Below are positions 54,924 through 63,124 of a stretch of DNA of 64,000 nucleotides, piece by piece. The stretch is from an uncultured Draconibacterium sp. (lineage in GTDB: Bacteria; Bacteroidota; Bacteroidia; Bacteroidales; Prolixibacteraceae), in NCBI RefSeq assembly GCF_913060805.1, contig NZ_CAJXTC010000023.1:1-64000 (forward strand), in the 5' to 3' direction. Position 1 is the first letter of the stretch. Every line of letters starts with the position of its first letter. A model generated the notes under the pieces. That model saw nothing but the letters and a program-made list of their open reading frames with translations. It made no database searches and was not told the origin of the DNA. The position numbers and the translations under genes are program-made.

Positions 54924-56129
54924 ATGAGTGGTAAATCTTTACGTGAACAGTTAACCTTTAAAAACACCGTTCTGGGTGTACAGTTCTTATTTGTGGCTTT
55001 TGGTGCTACCGTTTTGGTGCCGCTGCTTGTTGGCATCGATCCGGCCGTTGCACTTTTTACCGCCGGAATTGGCACGCTGCTTTTTCACCTCATTACAAAA
55101 GGAAAAGTTCCGGTGTTTCTCGGAAGTAGCTTTGCTTTTGTTGCTCCTATTATCGAAGCCACCCGACTTTATGGCTGGCCCGGTACACTTTCAGGAATTA
55201 TTGCCGTAGGTATCGTTTACGGCGTTGTTTCAGCACTGGTAAAATTACGTGGAATCACCTTTGTTGAACGCCTGTTTCCATCGGTAGTAGTTGGCCCAAT
55301 TATTTTGCTGATCGGTTTATCGCTGGCATCAACTGCTGTTGATATGGCAAAAACAGACTGGGCACTTGCAATAATCACATTGGCAACAGCAGTTTCAGTG
55401 GTAATTTTTGGTAAAAAAATGCTGAAACTGATCCCGATTTTCATCGCCATTGCAGTGGGTTATATTGCAGCGCTTATCTGGGGAAAAGTTGATTACTCAA
55501 TAGTACAGGAAGCGAGCTGGATAAGCATTCCGGAATTTACCGCTCCAAAATTTAGCTGGCAAGCCATTTTATACATGGTTCCGGTGGCAATTGCTCCAAT
55601 TATCGAGCACGTTGGCGACATGTACACCATTGGCGGTGTTTGTAATAAAAACTTTATTGAGAAACCGGGATTGCACCGCACCTTACTTGGGGACGGTATT
55701 GCCACTGCTTTGGCCGGTTTTTTTGGCGGAGTACCTAACACTACCTATTCGGAAGTAACCGGAGCGATTACGCTTACCAAAGTTACTAATCCGTTTATCC
55801 TGCGCATTTCTGCTATTACTGCATTGGTGTTTGCGTTTGTGGGCAAAATTAGTGGCTTCCTGGAAACCATCCCGCAAGCAGTGCTCGGTGGTATAATGTT
55901 GTTACTTTTCGGAATGATCGCATCTATTGGTATCAAAACACTGGTTGACTCGAAAACCAACATGGGCGAAACCCGTAACCAGGTAATCGTTTCGCTGGTA
56001 CTTACCGTTGGAATTGGTGGTGCTGTAATTCAATACGGAACTTTCTCGCTGGCAGGAATTGGTTTGGCTGCAGCAGTTGGTATTATTTTGAATTTGCTTC
56101 TCCCCGCAACTAAAAAAGAAGATTTATAA
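54924..56129 (+). CDS. Uracil/xanthine permease (NCS2 family)
   Basis: The 401-residue inner-membrane protein has about 14 hydrophobic segments and NCS2 signatures: FLFVAFGATVLVPLLVGIDP at the N-terminus, KVPVFLGSSFAFVAPI, FPSVVVGPIILLIGLSLA, VAIAPIIEHVGDMYTIG with the substrate-binding Glu, and GFFGGVPNTTYSEVTGAI. The motif GGVPNTTY and the overall length fit the UraA-like uracil subgroup, but xanthine or uric acid cannot be excluded. It should import nucleobase with protons. No pyrimidine salvage gene is adjacent. Confidence 0.9.
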   Translation: MSGKSLREQLTFKNTVLGVQFLFVAFGATVLVPLLVGIDPAVALFTAGIGTLLFHLITKGKVPVFLGSSFAFVAPIIEATRLYGWPGTLSGIIAVGIVYGVVSALVKLRGITFVERLFPSVVVGPIILLIGLSLASTAVDMAKTDWALAIITLATAVSVVIFGKKMLKLIPIFIAIAVGYIAALIWGKVDYSIVQEASWISIPEFTAPKFSWQAILYMVPVAIAPIIEHVGDMYTIGGVCNKNFIEKPGLHRTLLGDGIATALAGFFGGVPNTTYSEVTGAITLTKVTNPFILRISAITALVFAFVGKISGFLETIPQAVLGGIMLLLFGMIASIGIKTLVDSKTNMGETRNQVIVSLVLTVGIGGAVIQYGTFSLAGIGLAAAVGIILNLLLPATKKEDL

Positions 56130-56163
56130 AAGCTTCGAGTATCGAGTTGCTCGCTTCGAGATA

Positions 56164-56220
56164 AAAAAAGGATGGCATCTGTATGAGTAGAATCATAAAC
56201 CGATGCCATCCTTCTTTTTT
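56164..56220. terminator. Bidirectional terminator between the permease and PQQ-like gene
   Basis: AGGATGGCATC (56169-56179) pairs with GATGCCATCCT (56202-56212), with an A run on the left and a T run on the right, so it can stop transcripts from both strands. Confidence 0.85.
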
Positions 56221-56261
56221 TGGATCATTTGTCACTGGCCTTCACCAGAACGTTGTGACAT

Positions 56262-57497
56262 TCACTTAACCTTGTATGCCATCAAGGCTTCTCCGTGGCG
56301 GATATAAAGTACTCCATCGGCAACCACCGGATGCGAAAAATGTTCCTGGCTTCCCATGGTAACTTTAAACAAACCACCCTGCGCCAGCTTTCCGTTTTCG
56401 TAATTGAAAAGGCGAACATCACCATTTGTGCCATACACAATAAACTTATTGTCGGCGAAAATAGTGCCTCCAAACGATGATCTGACTTTATCCAAAACGC
56501 TTCCTGTTTCCGGATCAAGGACATTCAGGTATTTATTCTCGGTGGTAACAAACAACTTGTTATCGTTTAGAATATAACCGCCCATATCATTCTTCACATT
56601 TTCGTTGGTCCATACTTCTTTCACACTGCTTCCATCAGCTGCAAGTTCCAGTTTTATGGCACCTTTTCCGTTATCGTCGTTGGTAATAACATACAAATAC
56701 GGGGCCTGATAAACGGGGGTGTTTGCATGGTCTCCGTCGTGGCGGATAGCAATGTCGTATTTCCAAAGTAACTCTCCGGTTTCGCAATCAACACCAAAAA
56801 CATGGTGCCTCGATGTGGAAACAAAAACCTTTCGCGAAGGCAGGTTTACAAGAATTGGCGAAACAAAATGAGTGGTATCTCCAGTTGCTTCCGATGTCCA
56901 GATGGTTTTTCCGGTTAATCGATCGAGTTTAGCCACACTGATTTCTTTTCCTCCGGGGAAACAATAAACTGCATTCTCATCGGTAACCACCGATTCCGCG
57001 TAACTAAACTCATTCATATAACCATTCAGGTCGTTCAGCATATCAACCGCCCACAGTTCTTTCCCGGTATTCAGGTCAAAACAGGCCAGTCGTCCAAGTC
57101 CCGAGGTTGCATAAACCATATCGCCCACAACGGTTGGCGTTGATCTTGATCCCGGAAAACGGGCAGAGAATCCATCTCCCACAAACGATTTTCCGTTTGT
57201 CGATTTCCATAATAAGTTACCCTCCAGGTCGTAAGCAAATAACGTGCTGATACCGTCTTCTACCCCGATGATAAGTAATTTATCTGAAGTTATTACCGGA
57301 GCGGCGTAGCCGGGGCCAATAGTTTCGGTCGACCACAAGAGTTGAGGACCATCTTCAGGCCATTCCGACAGCAGTCCGGATTCGTTGTACTTTCCATCGC
57401 GATCAATGCCGCGCCACTGATAAACGGTTTGTGAAATTGCAATTTGACTGACAAACAATAAGGCAATCAGACAGAATAAAGAATTGATTTTTTTCAT
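56262..57497 (-). CDS. PQQ-binding-like beta-propeller protein, exported
   Basis: The 411-residue protein has a signal peptide ending near AISQ and seven or eight propeller repeats of the PQQ_2 kind, for example LFAYDLEGNLLWKSTN, ACFDLNTGKELWAVDML, KLDRLTGKTIWTSE, GVDCETGELLWKYDI and VLDPETGSVLDKVR. The Trp-rich repeat pattern resembles BamB and quinoprotein dehydrogenases, but no catalytic or PQQ-binding residues stand out, so a structural or binding role is more likely. Often such genes lie near sulfatases or carbohydrate enzymes; none is here. Monocistronic, with a shared terminator downstream. Confidence 0.83.
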   Translation of the reverse strand: MKKINSLFCLIALLFVSQIAISQTVYQWRGIDRDGKYNESGLLSEWPEDGPQLLWSTETIGPGYAAPVITSDKLLIIGVEDGISTLFAYDLEGNLLWKSTNGKSFVGDGFSARFPGSRSTPTVVGDMVYATSGLGRLACFDLNTGKELWAVDMLNDLNGYMNEFSYAESVVTDENAVYCFPGGKEISVAKLDRLTGKTIWTSEATGDTTHFVSPILVNLPSRKVFVSTSRHHVFGVDCETGELLWKYDIAIRHDGDHANTPVYQAPYLYVITNDDNGKGAIKLELAADGSSVKEVWTNENVKNDMGGYILNDNKLFVTTENKYLNVLDPETGSVLDKVRSSFGGTIFADNKFIVYGTNGDVRLFNYENGKLAQGGLFKVTMGSQEHFSHPVVADGVLYIRHGEALMAYKVK

Positions 57498-57640
57498 TTT
57501 CGGTTATTTAATTTTTCGGTTTGTTGACAGAGTGCTGACTCATGCGAATATAAATAAAAATCACGACAGACCATGTTAACGCGTTCTTAATCACTTCATC
57601 AGAAAAGGGTTCCGAAAATAAATCTACAATGCCACTCCTT

Positions 57641-58414
57641 TCAATTCGCCTCTTGCTTTTCAGGTAGATAACGCCAAAATCGCCTCGGCATATGCTGGCG
57701 TTGCAGTTTTAGATTTTTGCGTTCTTCAATATTGATGTGTTTAAAATACGAGCGCCACAACTTTTGATAAAAATCTTCGCCCTCATGCAGCAACTCCTCT
57801 TTCACCTGTCCGTTGTAGGCATTAAACTGCTTTTTTGTGAGCACCACTTCCTCCACCTTTTCGTTGCCGTACAGAATGCCATAGTTGCGCTTCAAATCGT
57901 AGATCAGCCAGCGCTGATCGGTAAATCGTTTTTGGTAATGATTAATGATCAGTGGAATGACATCGTATCTGGGTTCGATACCGCAAAAATACATCCGGTC
58001 TTTGGTGCGCTGAAACCGAACAAACTGCATCATTCGCATGGCTTCCTTTTTCACCTTTTGCGAGGCTTGCGTAAGGTGCAACACATCAGGATCGCCGTAA
58101 TCGGTTTCCAAATTTAAATGCCCGCTGAACATTCGCCGTAAAAAACGGTAAATTTTCATTTCAATGCCCAGCTCTTCCGACAGGTAAGCGTAAAAAAGCA
58201 GCTGCTTATTTTTTCCCGACAAATGTTTCTGAATACCTTTCCAAACCCGTTCGGCCTTTTTCGGATTGGTGGGAACATCAATGCTTTCTACAAAAAGGTA
58301 GCGCTGCTCGCCATAACGCGAACAAATATCAACCGGAAAATCTTTCCGGCTGTAACAATCGAAAACGCAGGTTAAAAAACCCTCAAATGTATTATCGTAG
58401 GTATATATTTTCAT
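57641..58414 (-). CDS. TIGR03915 family protein (probable DNA metabolism protein, DUF4130)
   Basis: From ATG 58414 the protein has 257 residues. Conserved segments are YDNTFEGFLTCVFDCY at the start, YAYLSEELGIEMKIYRFLRR, VHLTQASQKVKKEAMRMMQF-like pattern in the centre, FVRFQRTKDRMYFCGIEPRY and WLIYDLKRNYGILYG. This family almost always pairs with a TIGR03916 radical SAM protein, and some members are fused to a uracil-DNA glycosylase domain, which is absent here. Its action is unproven; a role in recognising or repairing modified DNA is inferred. It is separated from its partner by 64 bp holding a heptamer repeat. Confidence 0.87.
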   Translation of the reverse strand: MKIYTYDNTFEGFLTCVFDCYSRKDFPVDICSRYGEQRYLFVESIDVPTNPKKAERVWKGIQKHLSGKNKQLLFYAYLSEELGIEMKIYRFLRRMFSGHLNLETDYGDPDVLHLTQASQKVKKEAMRMMQFVRFQRTKDRMYFCGIEPRYDVIPLIINHYQKRFTDQRWLIYDLKRNYGILYGNEKVEEVVLTKKQFNAYNGQVKEELLHEGEDFYQKLWRSYFKHINIEERKNLKLQRQHMPRRFWRYLPEKQEAN

Positions 58415-58417
58415 GAC

Positions 58418-58460
58418 TGGATTCTGGATCTTTGGATTCTGGATTCTGGATTCTGGATAC
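58418..58460. repeat. Heptanucleotide tandem repeat (TGGATTC), about six units
   Basis: Units TGGATTC (one eight-base and two variant units) run from 58418 to 58460 in the spacer between the radical SAM stop and the TIGR03915 start codon, ending four bases before that ATG on the minus strand. Confidence 0.9.
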
Positions 58461-58478
58461 TGTGACTGCAAACTGAGA

Positions 58479-59777
58479 CTAATGCAACGTTGGCAGCACC
58501 GGCTTATAATCGGCAAACAACGACAACTGCGTATTAAGCGAATTTTTGTACTTCGAATTCATCTCACATAGCAATTTATGTCTTAGGCGTTTGGGCTCCC
58601 ACCCCATCCCGGGAGCCGGAAGTTCGTTACAAGTGATAAAATATTTGGCTCGTTTCATCACTATTCCCAGTTTTTTAAGGTGCAATGAATTTAGCCGGCG
58701 GTGCTTTCGCGCCAGAATAATCTTTTGTGCCGACTGCACTCCAACTCCGGGAATCCGAAGTATCATTTCGTAATCCGCACGGTTAATATCCACCGGAAAC
58801 AAGTGCATATTTCGCAAGGCAAAACCTAGTTTCGGATCGACATCAAGATCAAGAAAAGGCTGATCATCGCTTAAAATCTCTTCGGCTTTAAAGTGATAAA
58901 AACGCATTAACCAATCGCTTTGATACAGGCGGTTTTCGCGAACCAGCGGCGGCCGGTTCACCGCGGGCAGTCGAGCATCGTAACTGTTCACCGGCAGGTA
59001 ACCCGAAAAATAAACGCGTTTAAGGTTTTGCTTTTTGTACAAACCCGACGACAGCAAAATAATCTGCCGGTCGGTTTCGGGAGTGGCACCAACAATCAAT
59101 TGTGTACTTTGTCCGGCCGGAGCAAAACGCGGTGCTTTTCGGTACTTTTTTCGTTCTTCCTTTGCCACCAAAATCGAATCGCGGATTTGCCCCATAGGCG
59201 TAACAATATCGGGGTAGTTCTTTTCCGGCGCCAGCTTTTTCAGGTTCGGTTCCGTCGGAATTTCCATGTTCACACTTAGTCGGTCGGCCCAAATTCCGGC
59301 CTCGTGGATCAGCTCACTGCTTGCTCCGGGAATCGCTTTCAGATGAATATAACCGTTGTAGTTTTCTTCTTGCCGAAGCTTTTTAGCCACCAACACCATT
59401 CGCTCCATAGTGTAATCAGGATTTTTAATCACACCCGAACTCAAAAACAATCCTTCAATGTAGTTTCGGCGGTAAAAACCAATGGTCAGGTCGACAATTT
59501 CCTGTGCCGTAAAAGTTGCCCGCGGGCGGTCGTTCGTGCGCCGATTTATACAGTAAGCACAATCGTAAATACAATTGTTGGTCATCAGTATTTTAAACAG
59601 GCTCACACAGCGCCCGTCTTCGGTAAAACTGTGGCAAATGCCGCACGCCACACCACTGCCAATTCCTTTGCTGGTGTTTGCCCGGTTGCTTCCGCTCGAT
59701 GCACACGACACATCGTATTTTGCAGCGTCGGATAATATTTTCAATTTTTCATGTACGGAGTCATTCATGGCACTCAT
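58479..59777 (-). CDS. TIGR03916 family radical SAM protein (putative DNA modification/repair)
   Basis: The 432-residue protein has a radical SAM core with Cys69-x3-Cys73-x2-Cys76 (CIYDCAYC) binding the catalytic [4Fe-4S] cluster. Four earlier cysteines (Cys25, Cys45, Cys48, Cys57) may bind a second cluster or metal. Other conserved segments are GLFLSSGVIKNPDYTMERM, IHLKAIPGASSELI and RFAPAGQSTQLIVGATPETD. A helix-hairpin-helix motif near residues 335-365 (DYEMILRIPGVGVQSAQKII) suggests DNA contact. It pairs with the TIGR03915 gene; the substrate and reaction are unknown. Divergent from the S24 repressor. Confidence 0.9.
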   Translation of the reverse strand: MSAMNDSVHEKLKILSDAAKYDVSCASSGSNRANTSKGIGSGVACGICHSFTEDGRCVSLFKILMTNNCIYDCAYCINRRTNDRPRATFTAQEIVDLTIGFYRRNYIEGLFLSSGVIKNPDYTMERMVLVAKKLRQEENYNGYIHLKAIPGASSELIHEAGIWADRLSVNMEIPTEPNLKKLAPEKNYPDIVTPMGQIRDSILVAKEERKKYRKAPRFAPAGQSTQLIVGATPETDRQIILLSSGLYKKQNLKRVYFSGYLPVNSYDARLPAVNRPPLVRENRLYQSDWLMRFYHFKAEEILSDDQPFLDLDVDPKLGFALRNMHLFPVDINRADYEMILRIPGVGVQSAQKIILARKHRRLNSLHLKKLGIVMKRAKYFITCNELPAPGMGWEPKRLRHKLLCEMNSKYKNSLNTQLSLFADYKPVLPTLH

Positions 59778-59798
59778 CTCATATTGCAGTTTGTAGTC

Positions 59799-59829
59799 AA
59801 AAAAATCCCCGGCGATTATGCCAGGGATT
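59799..59829 (-). terminator. Terminator-like hairpin in the radical SAM gene leader
   Basis: On the minus strand AATCCC-T-GGC pairs with GCC-G-GGGATT (one mismatch) around a six-base loop and runs into a T tract, 22-52 bp upstream of the ATG at 59777. It could be an attenuator, or the end of a separate short transcript. Confidence 0.6.
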
Positions 59830-59906
59830 ACGAACCTCAGTTCATTTTGGGTTTAAACATTTAGGAACATTAAGGAAATATGTTGATGTAAAACAAATAC
59901 TCTTTT

Positions 59907-59923
59907 TGATAATTATATTATCA
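59907..59923. promoter_or_regulatory. Perfect 17-bp palindrome, candidate operator
   Basis: TGATAAT-TAT-ATTATCA is an exact palindrome in the divergent region between the radical SAM and repressor genes. A looser pair GATAAT/ATTAATC lies just downstream at 59932-59946. Both are natural sites for the divergently encoded XRE/S24 repressor. Confidence 0.55.
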
Positions 59924-60002
59924 TTTCTGACGATAATAAATTAATCATTTCTTTTTAAACTGCAAGAATATTTTTTACTTTTGAAGAAATAAATTTTCCC
60001 AC

Positions 60003-60803
60003 ATGAACTATTTTGGCAAGAATATCAAGCTGTTACGAAAAAGAAAAAAACGCACACAAAACGAGGTGGCTGTTGCGCTGGAGTTAAAACGAACTTCTGT
60101 AAATGCACTCGAAAATGAGATCAGCCAACCTACGGTTTCGCACCTTCAGGCTTTTTCAAAATATTTTGGCATCGCTATAGACACGCTGATAAATGTGGAT
60201 TTGCAACAATTATCAGAGAGTCAGTTTGCCGATCTGCAAAATGGTTTTGATGTGTTTATACGCGGCTCGAAATTGCGGGTAATTGCCACAACGGTTGATT
60301 CGGACAACAACGACAATATTGAGTTTGTAAACGAAAAAGCCAAAGCCGGCTATGTAAATTGTTTTGCTGATCCGGAGTACATCGGGAAACTGCCGGTTTT
60401 TCAGTTGCCGTTTTTGTCGAAAGAAAAGAAATACAGAGCTTTTACCATCGAAGGCGACTCGATGTTGCCCATCCCCGCCGGATCGATCGTAATTGGCGAA
60501 TTCATTCAGGATTTCTTCAACATAAAAAGCAACGATGCCTACATTATTGTTACGCGCGACGAAGGTATTGTTTTTAAAGTGGCGCATAATAATATTGAAA
60601 CCACCCGCTCGCTGCACCTGGTTTCGCTGAACAAAGCATTTGAACCGTATGATTTGCCAATTGCCGAGGTTACTGAAGTTTGGAAATTTGTGTGTTACCT
60701 GAACACCAGCATCCCCGAACCGGAGTCGGACATGAGTGTATTGATGAAACAAATGGACGACATGCAACAGGCCATTAAAAAGCTCGGATCGAAAATTGGA
60801 TAA
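60003..60803 (+). CDS. XRE/S24 (LexA/CI-like) transcriptional repressor
   Basis: The 266-residue protein has an N-terminal XRE helix-turn-helix (IKLLRKRKKRTQNEVAVALE, then RTSVNALENEISQPTVSHLQ) and a C-terminal S24 peptidase-like domain. Features of self-cleavage are visible: Ala115-Gly116 in EKAKAGYVNC, Ser153 in EGDSMLPIPAGS and Lys192 in IVFKVAHN. Spacings of 37 and 39 residues fit LexA/CI. It probably represses the divergent DNA-metabolism pair and itself, and is lost on RecA-activated cleavage; this regulation is inferred. A short coiled coil (MKQMDDMQQAIKKLGSKIG) ends the protein. Confidence 0.88.
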   Translation: MNYFGKNIKLLRKRKKRTQNEVAVALELKRTSVNALENEISQPTVSHLQAFSKYFGIAIDTLINVDLQQLSESQFADLQNGFDVFIRGSKLRVIATTVDSDNNDNIEFVNEKAKAGYVNCFADPEYIGKLPVFQLPFLSKEKKYRAFTIEGDSMLPIPAGSIVIGEFIQDFFNIKSNDAYIIVTRDEGIVFKVAHNNIETTRSLHLVSLNKAFEPYDLPIAEVTEVWKFVCYLNTSIPEPESDMSVLMKQMDDMQQAIKKLGSKIG

Positions 60804-60830
60804 GGCTAAGTTAAACATATCTCCTCTATA

Positions 60831-60896
60831 CGTCATGCTGAATTTATTTCAGCATCTTTTAAATAGGAAAGATTCCGAAACAAGTTCGGAATGACG
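60831..60896. repeat. Dispersed palindromic repeat, copy 2
   Basis: The 66-bp element begins CGTCATGCTGAA and ends TTCGGAATGACG. It holds hairpins ATGCTGAA/TTCAGCAT and ATTCCGAA/TTCGGAAT, matching the architecture of 10520-10588. Confidence 0.8.
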
Positions 60897-60988
60897 TGCT
60901 TCTAATTTAAAAAATTGACCTAAAGCTAATTCTAAAGAAACCACTCTCGTATTCCTTTCGTAACTTTAAAAAAGTTTGACAACAGGAA

Positions 60989-61996
60989 ATGCAAGAAGCT
61001 CTATTCTATAGCAAAACCACAAACGGACAAGTTCAGTGTGAACTTTGCCCGTGGAACTGTATTTTATCCGATGGACAAACGGGCAATTGCAAAGTAAGGT
61101 CAAACCAAAATGGCGTTTTGCTCACCGAAGTTTATAACAAAGTAGCTGCGCTTGGTTCAGATCCCATTGAAAAGAAACCACTCTATCATTTTTATCCCGG
61201 CAAAAACATTTTATCGGTCGGCGAAGTGGGTTGTAACCTGCATTGCAGCTTTTGCCAGAACCACAGGATTTCACAATGCAAAGCCTCTGAATTTATCGGA
61301 TTCCATAACATCAGCGCTAAAAAAATTGTAAAAGAAGCACTGAAAACCTGGAACAACATTGGCATCGCCTACACCTACAACGAACCTTTTACTTTTTACG
61401 AGTTTTTATTGGAGACTGCACAACTGGCTCATTCAAAAGGATTAAAAAATGTAGTGGTTTCCAACGGTTATATCAACGAAAAACCCTTACAAAAACTTCT
61501 TCCTGTTATTGATGCTTTTAACATCGATTTGAAAGCTTTCTCGAACGACTTTTATAAAAAATACACCAAAGGGAAACTGCAACCGGTTTTAGATACACTC
61601 CAGCAAATTGCAAAAAGTCCGGCTCATCTTGAAATTACAACGTTGGTTATTCCCGGATTAAATGATGATACCTCCGAATTTAAAAGTATGGTAAACTGGA
61701 TTGCAAGCGAATTGGGTGAATCAGTTCCGCTTCATCTTTCTCGCTACTACCCTCAATACAAACTAAATGCCCCCGCCACGCCAATAGACACACTAATTGA
61801 GTTGTACAACCTGGCAAAAACTCAATTACAACATGTTTACCTGGGAAATGTAAGTGATGCGCAACGGTCAGCCACCTATTGTGCCAACTGCAATGCTGAG
61901 CTAATTTCCAGAAACCACTACAACACTGAAATTTCAGCACTTGATACCGAAGGAAAATGCAAAAAATGCGGAACTTTTGCCTCTGTAATTATGTAG
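60989..61996 (+). CDS. amrS: AmmeMemoRadiSam-type radical SAM enzyme (AmrS-like)
   Basis: The 335-residue protein has a radical SAM motif Cys82-x3-Cys86-x2-Cys89 (CNLHCSFC) preceded by a cysteine cluster (Cys17, Cys20, Cys24, Cys34). Conserved segments are YPGKNILSVGEVGCN, YTYNEPFTFYEF, VVSNGYINEKPL and LVIPGLNDDTSEF. A C-terminal ribbon (CANC and CKKC) is present. In other genomes this enzyme accompanies AMMECR1 and Memo proteins in an uncharacterised modification system; neither partner is beside it here. Its last eight bases overlap the convergent Ppx/GppA gene. Confidence 0.85.
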   Translation: MQEALFYSKTTNGQVQCELCPWNCILSDGQTGNCKVRSNQNGVLLTEVYNKVAALGSDPIEKKPLYHFYPGKNILSVGEVGCNLHCSFCQNHRISQCKASEFIGFHNISAKKIVKEALKTWNNIGIAYTYNEPFTFYEFLLETAQLAHSKGLKNVVVSNGYINEKPLQKLLPVIDAFNIDLKAFSNDFYKKYTKGKLQPVLDTLQQIAKSPAHLEITTLVIPGLNDDTSEFKSMVNWIASELGESVPLHLSRYYPQYKLNAPATPIDTLIELYNLAKTQLQHVYLGNVSDAQRSATYCANCNAELISRNHYNTEISALDTEGKCKKCGTFASVIM

Positions 61997-62903
61997 CCAG
62001 CATTTCGTAAAGCACACCTTCACGCAGCGCAAAATCGGTTTGAACGATCTGTTTTATTCCAATTTTAGAAATCAGCGTTTCAATCAGGATTACTGCCGGC
62101 ACAATCAAATCTACGCGCACATAGTCCATTCCTTTCATTTGCAAACGTTCGTCGCGGGTAGATTGCAGCAATTTTTCGTAAACCTCATAAAACTCTTCCA
62201 GCGTAACGACCTGTGTCACCCGTTGTTTCACGCCCGGATTTACCTCATCGATCATATCGGCAATCGTATCAAAAGCACCGGAGCAACCAATTAAAGTTGC
62301 AACTTTCTTTTCTTTACAATTCTGAATGGCAGTGTGATGTTCTGTTGCAAAAAACTTCTGAAGTTCGCGAACCTGCTCATCCGTTACCGGATCGGAAAGA
62401 TCAAACGAATTAATGATCCGCGACATTCCTGTTGGCCGGCTTTCTTTCCAAAGAATTTCGTCTTTTTGGGTTAATATCAACTCATTGCTGCCACCGCCAA
62501 TATCAAGAATTACAGAAGGGAATTCAATTTTTTGAAAAGCCAGCAACACTCCTTTAAAGATGAGTTCAGCTTCGCGCTCTCCCGAAATAACTTCAATTGT
62601 ACAATTGCAAATCTTTTCAATTGCCGCTACAAATTCGGCCTTATTATCGGCAGTGCGCACCGCCGACGTCGCAAAAACTTTTATTTCATCAACACCAAAA
62701 GTGTCCATCACCTTTTTATGCGAAACAAATGCAGCTTTCGTCCGAAAAGTCGCTTTATCACTTATCTGGTTATCCCTGATTTTTCCGTCGCCCAGTTTCA
62801 CCATTTCCTTGCTTTGGTGCAGGATTTTAAAATCGGCATTAAGCATTTCGGCAATAAGCAGGTTGCAGGTGTTGGTTCCTAAATCGATAACAGCAATGCG
62901 CAT
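61989..62903 (-). CDS. Ppx/GppA-family exopolyphosphatase or pppGpp phosphatase
   Basis: The 304-residue protein has the ASKHA phosphate loops AVIDLGTNTCNLLIAEM at the N-terminus and VILDIGGGSNELIL near residue 135, with FATSAVRTADNK and ISGEREAELIFKGV between them and GCSGAFDTIADM later. It lacks the C-terminal HD domain of long Ppx proteins, fitting the short Bacteroidota form. Whether polyphosphate or pppGpp is preferred cannot be read from sequence. Confidence 0.9.
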   Translation of the reverse strand: MRIAVIDLGTNTCNLLIAEMLNADFKILHQSKEMVKLGDGKIRDNQISDKATFRTKAAFVSHKKVMDTFGVDEIKVFATSAVRTADNKAEFVAAIEKICNCTIEVISGEREAELIFKGVLLAFQKIEFPSVILDIGGGSNELILTQKDEILWKESRPTGMSRIINSFDLSDPVTDEQVRELQKFFATEHHTAIQNCKEKKVATLIGCSGAFDTIADMIDEVNPGVKQRVTQVVTLEEFYEVYEKLLQSTRDERLQMKGMDYVRVDLIVPAVILIETLISKIGIKQIVQTDFALREGVLYEMLAT

Positions 62904-63002
62904 AAAATAATTTTGAGATGTTGAATGGCGACAAATTAAGACACCTTTGCTATAATATCCAAAGGTTTTCAGTTGAAAACATATTCCACAATTTTAAGTT
63001 TC

Positions 63003-63080
63003 TCGCAGATGGCGCAGAAAATCGCAGATTTAGACCATTTACAGATTGCCCTCTGCGTAAATCAGCGTTATCAGCGAGCA
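63003..63080. repeat. TCTGCG-type dispersed intergenic repeat, copy 2
   Basis: CTCGCAGATGGCGCAGAAAATCGCAGATT and then CTCTGCGTAAATCAGCG-type sequence form loose direct and inverted units between the Ppx/GppA and queG genes. It is related to the segment near 18078-18115. Confidence 0.5.
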
Positions 63081-63124
63081 ATTAATTTTAGAAATTATGC
63101 CGATTGTGCTATTTTGCAACCTAA

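Noticed and set aside
60213-60836. A 207-codon minus-strand frame inside the S24 repressor gene
   Set aside because: The repressor frame has HTH and catalytic residues; the antisense product has no motif and runs into a dispersed repeat.
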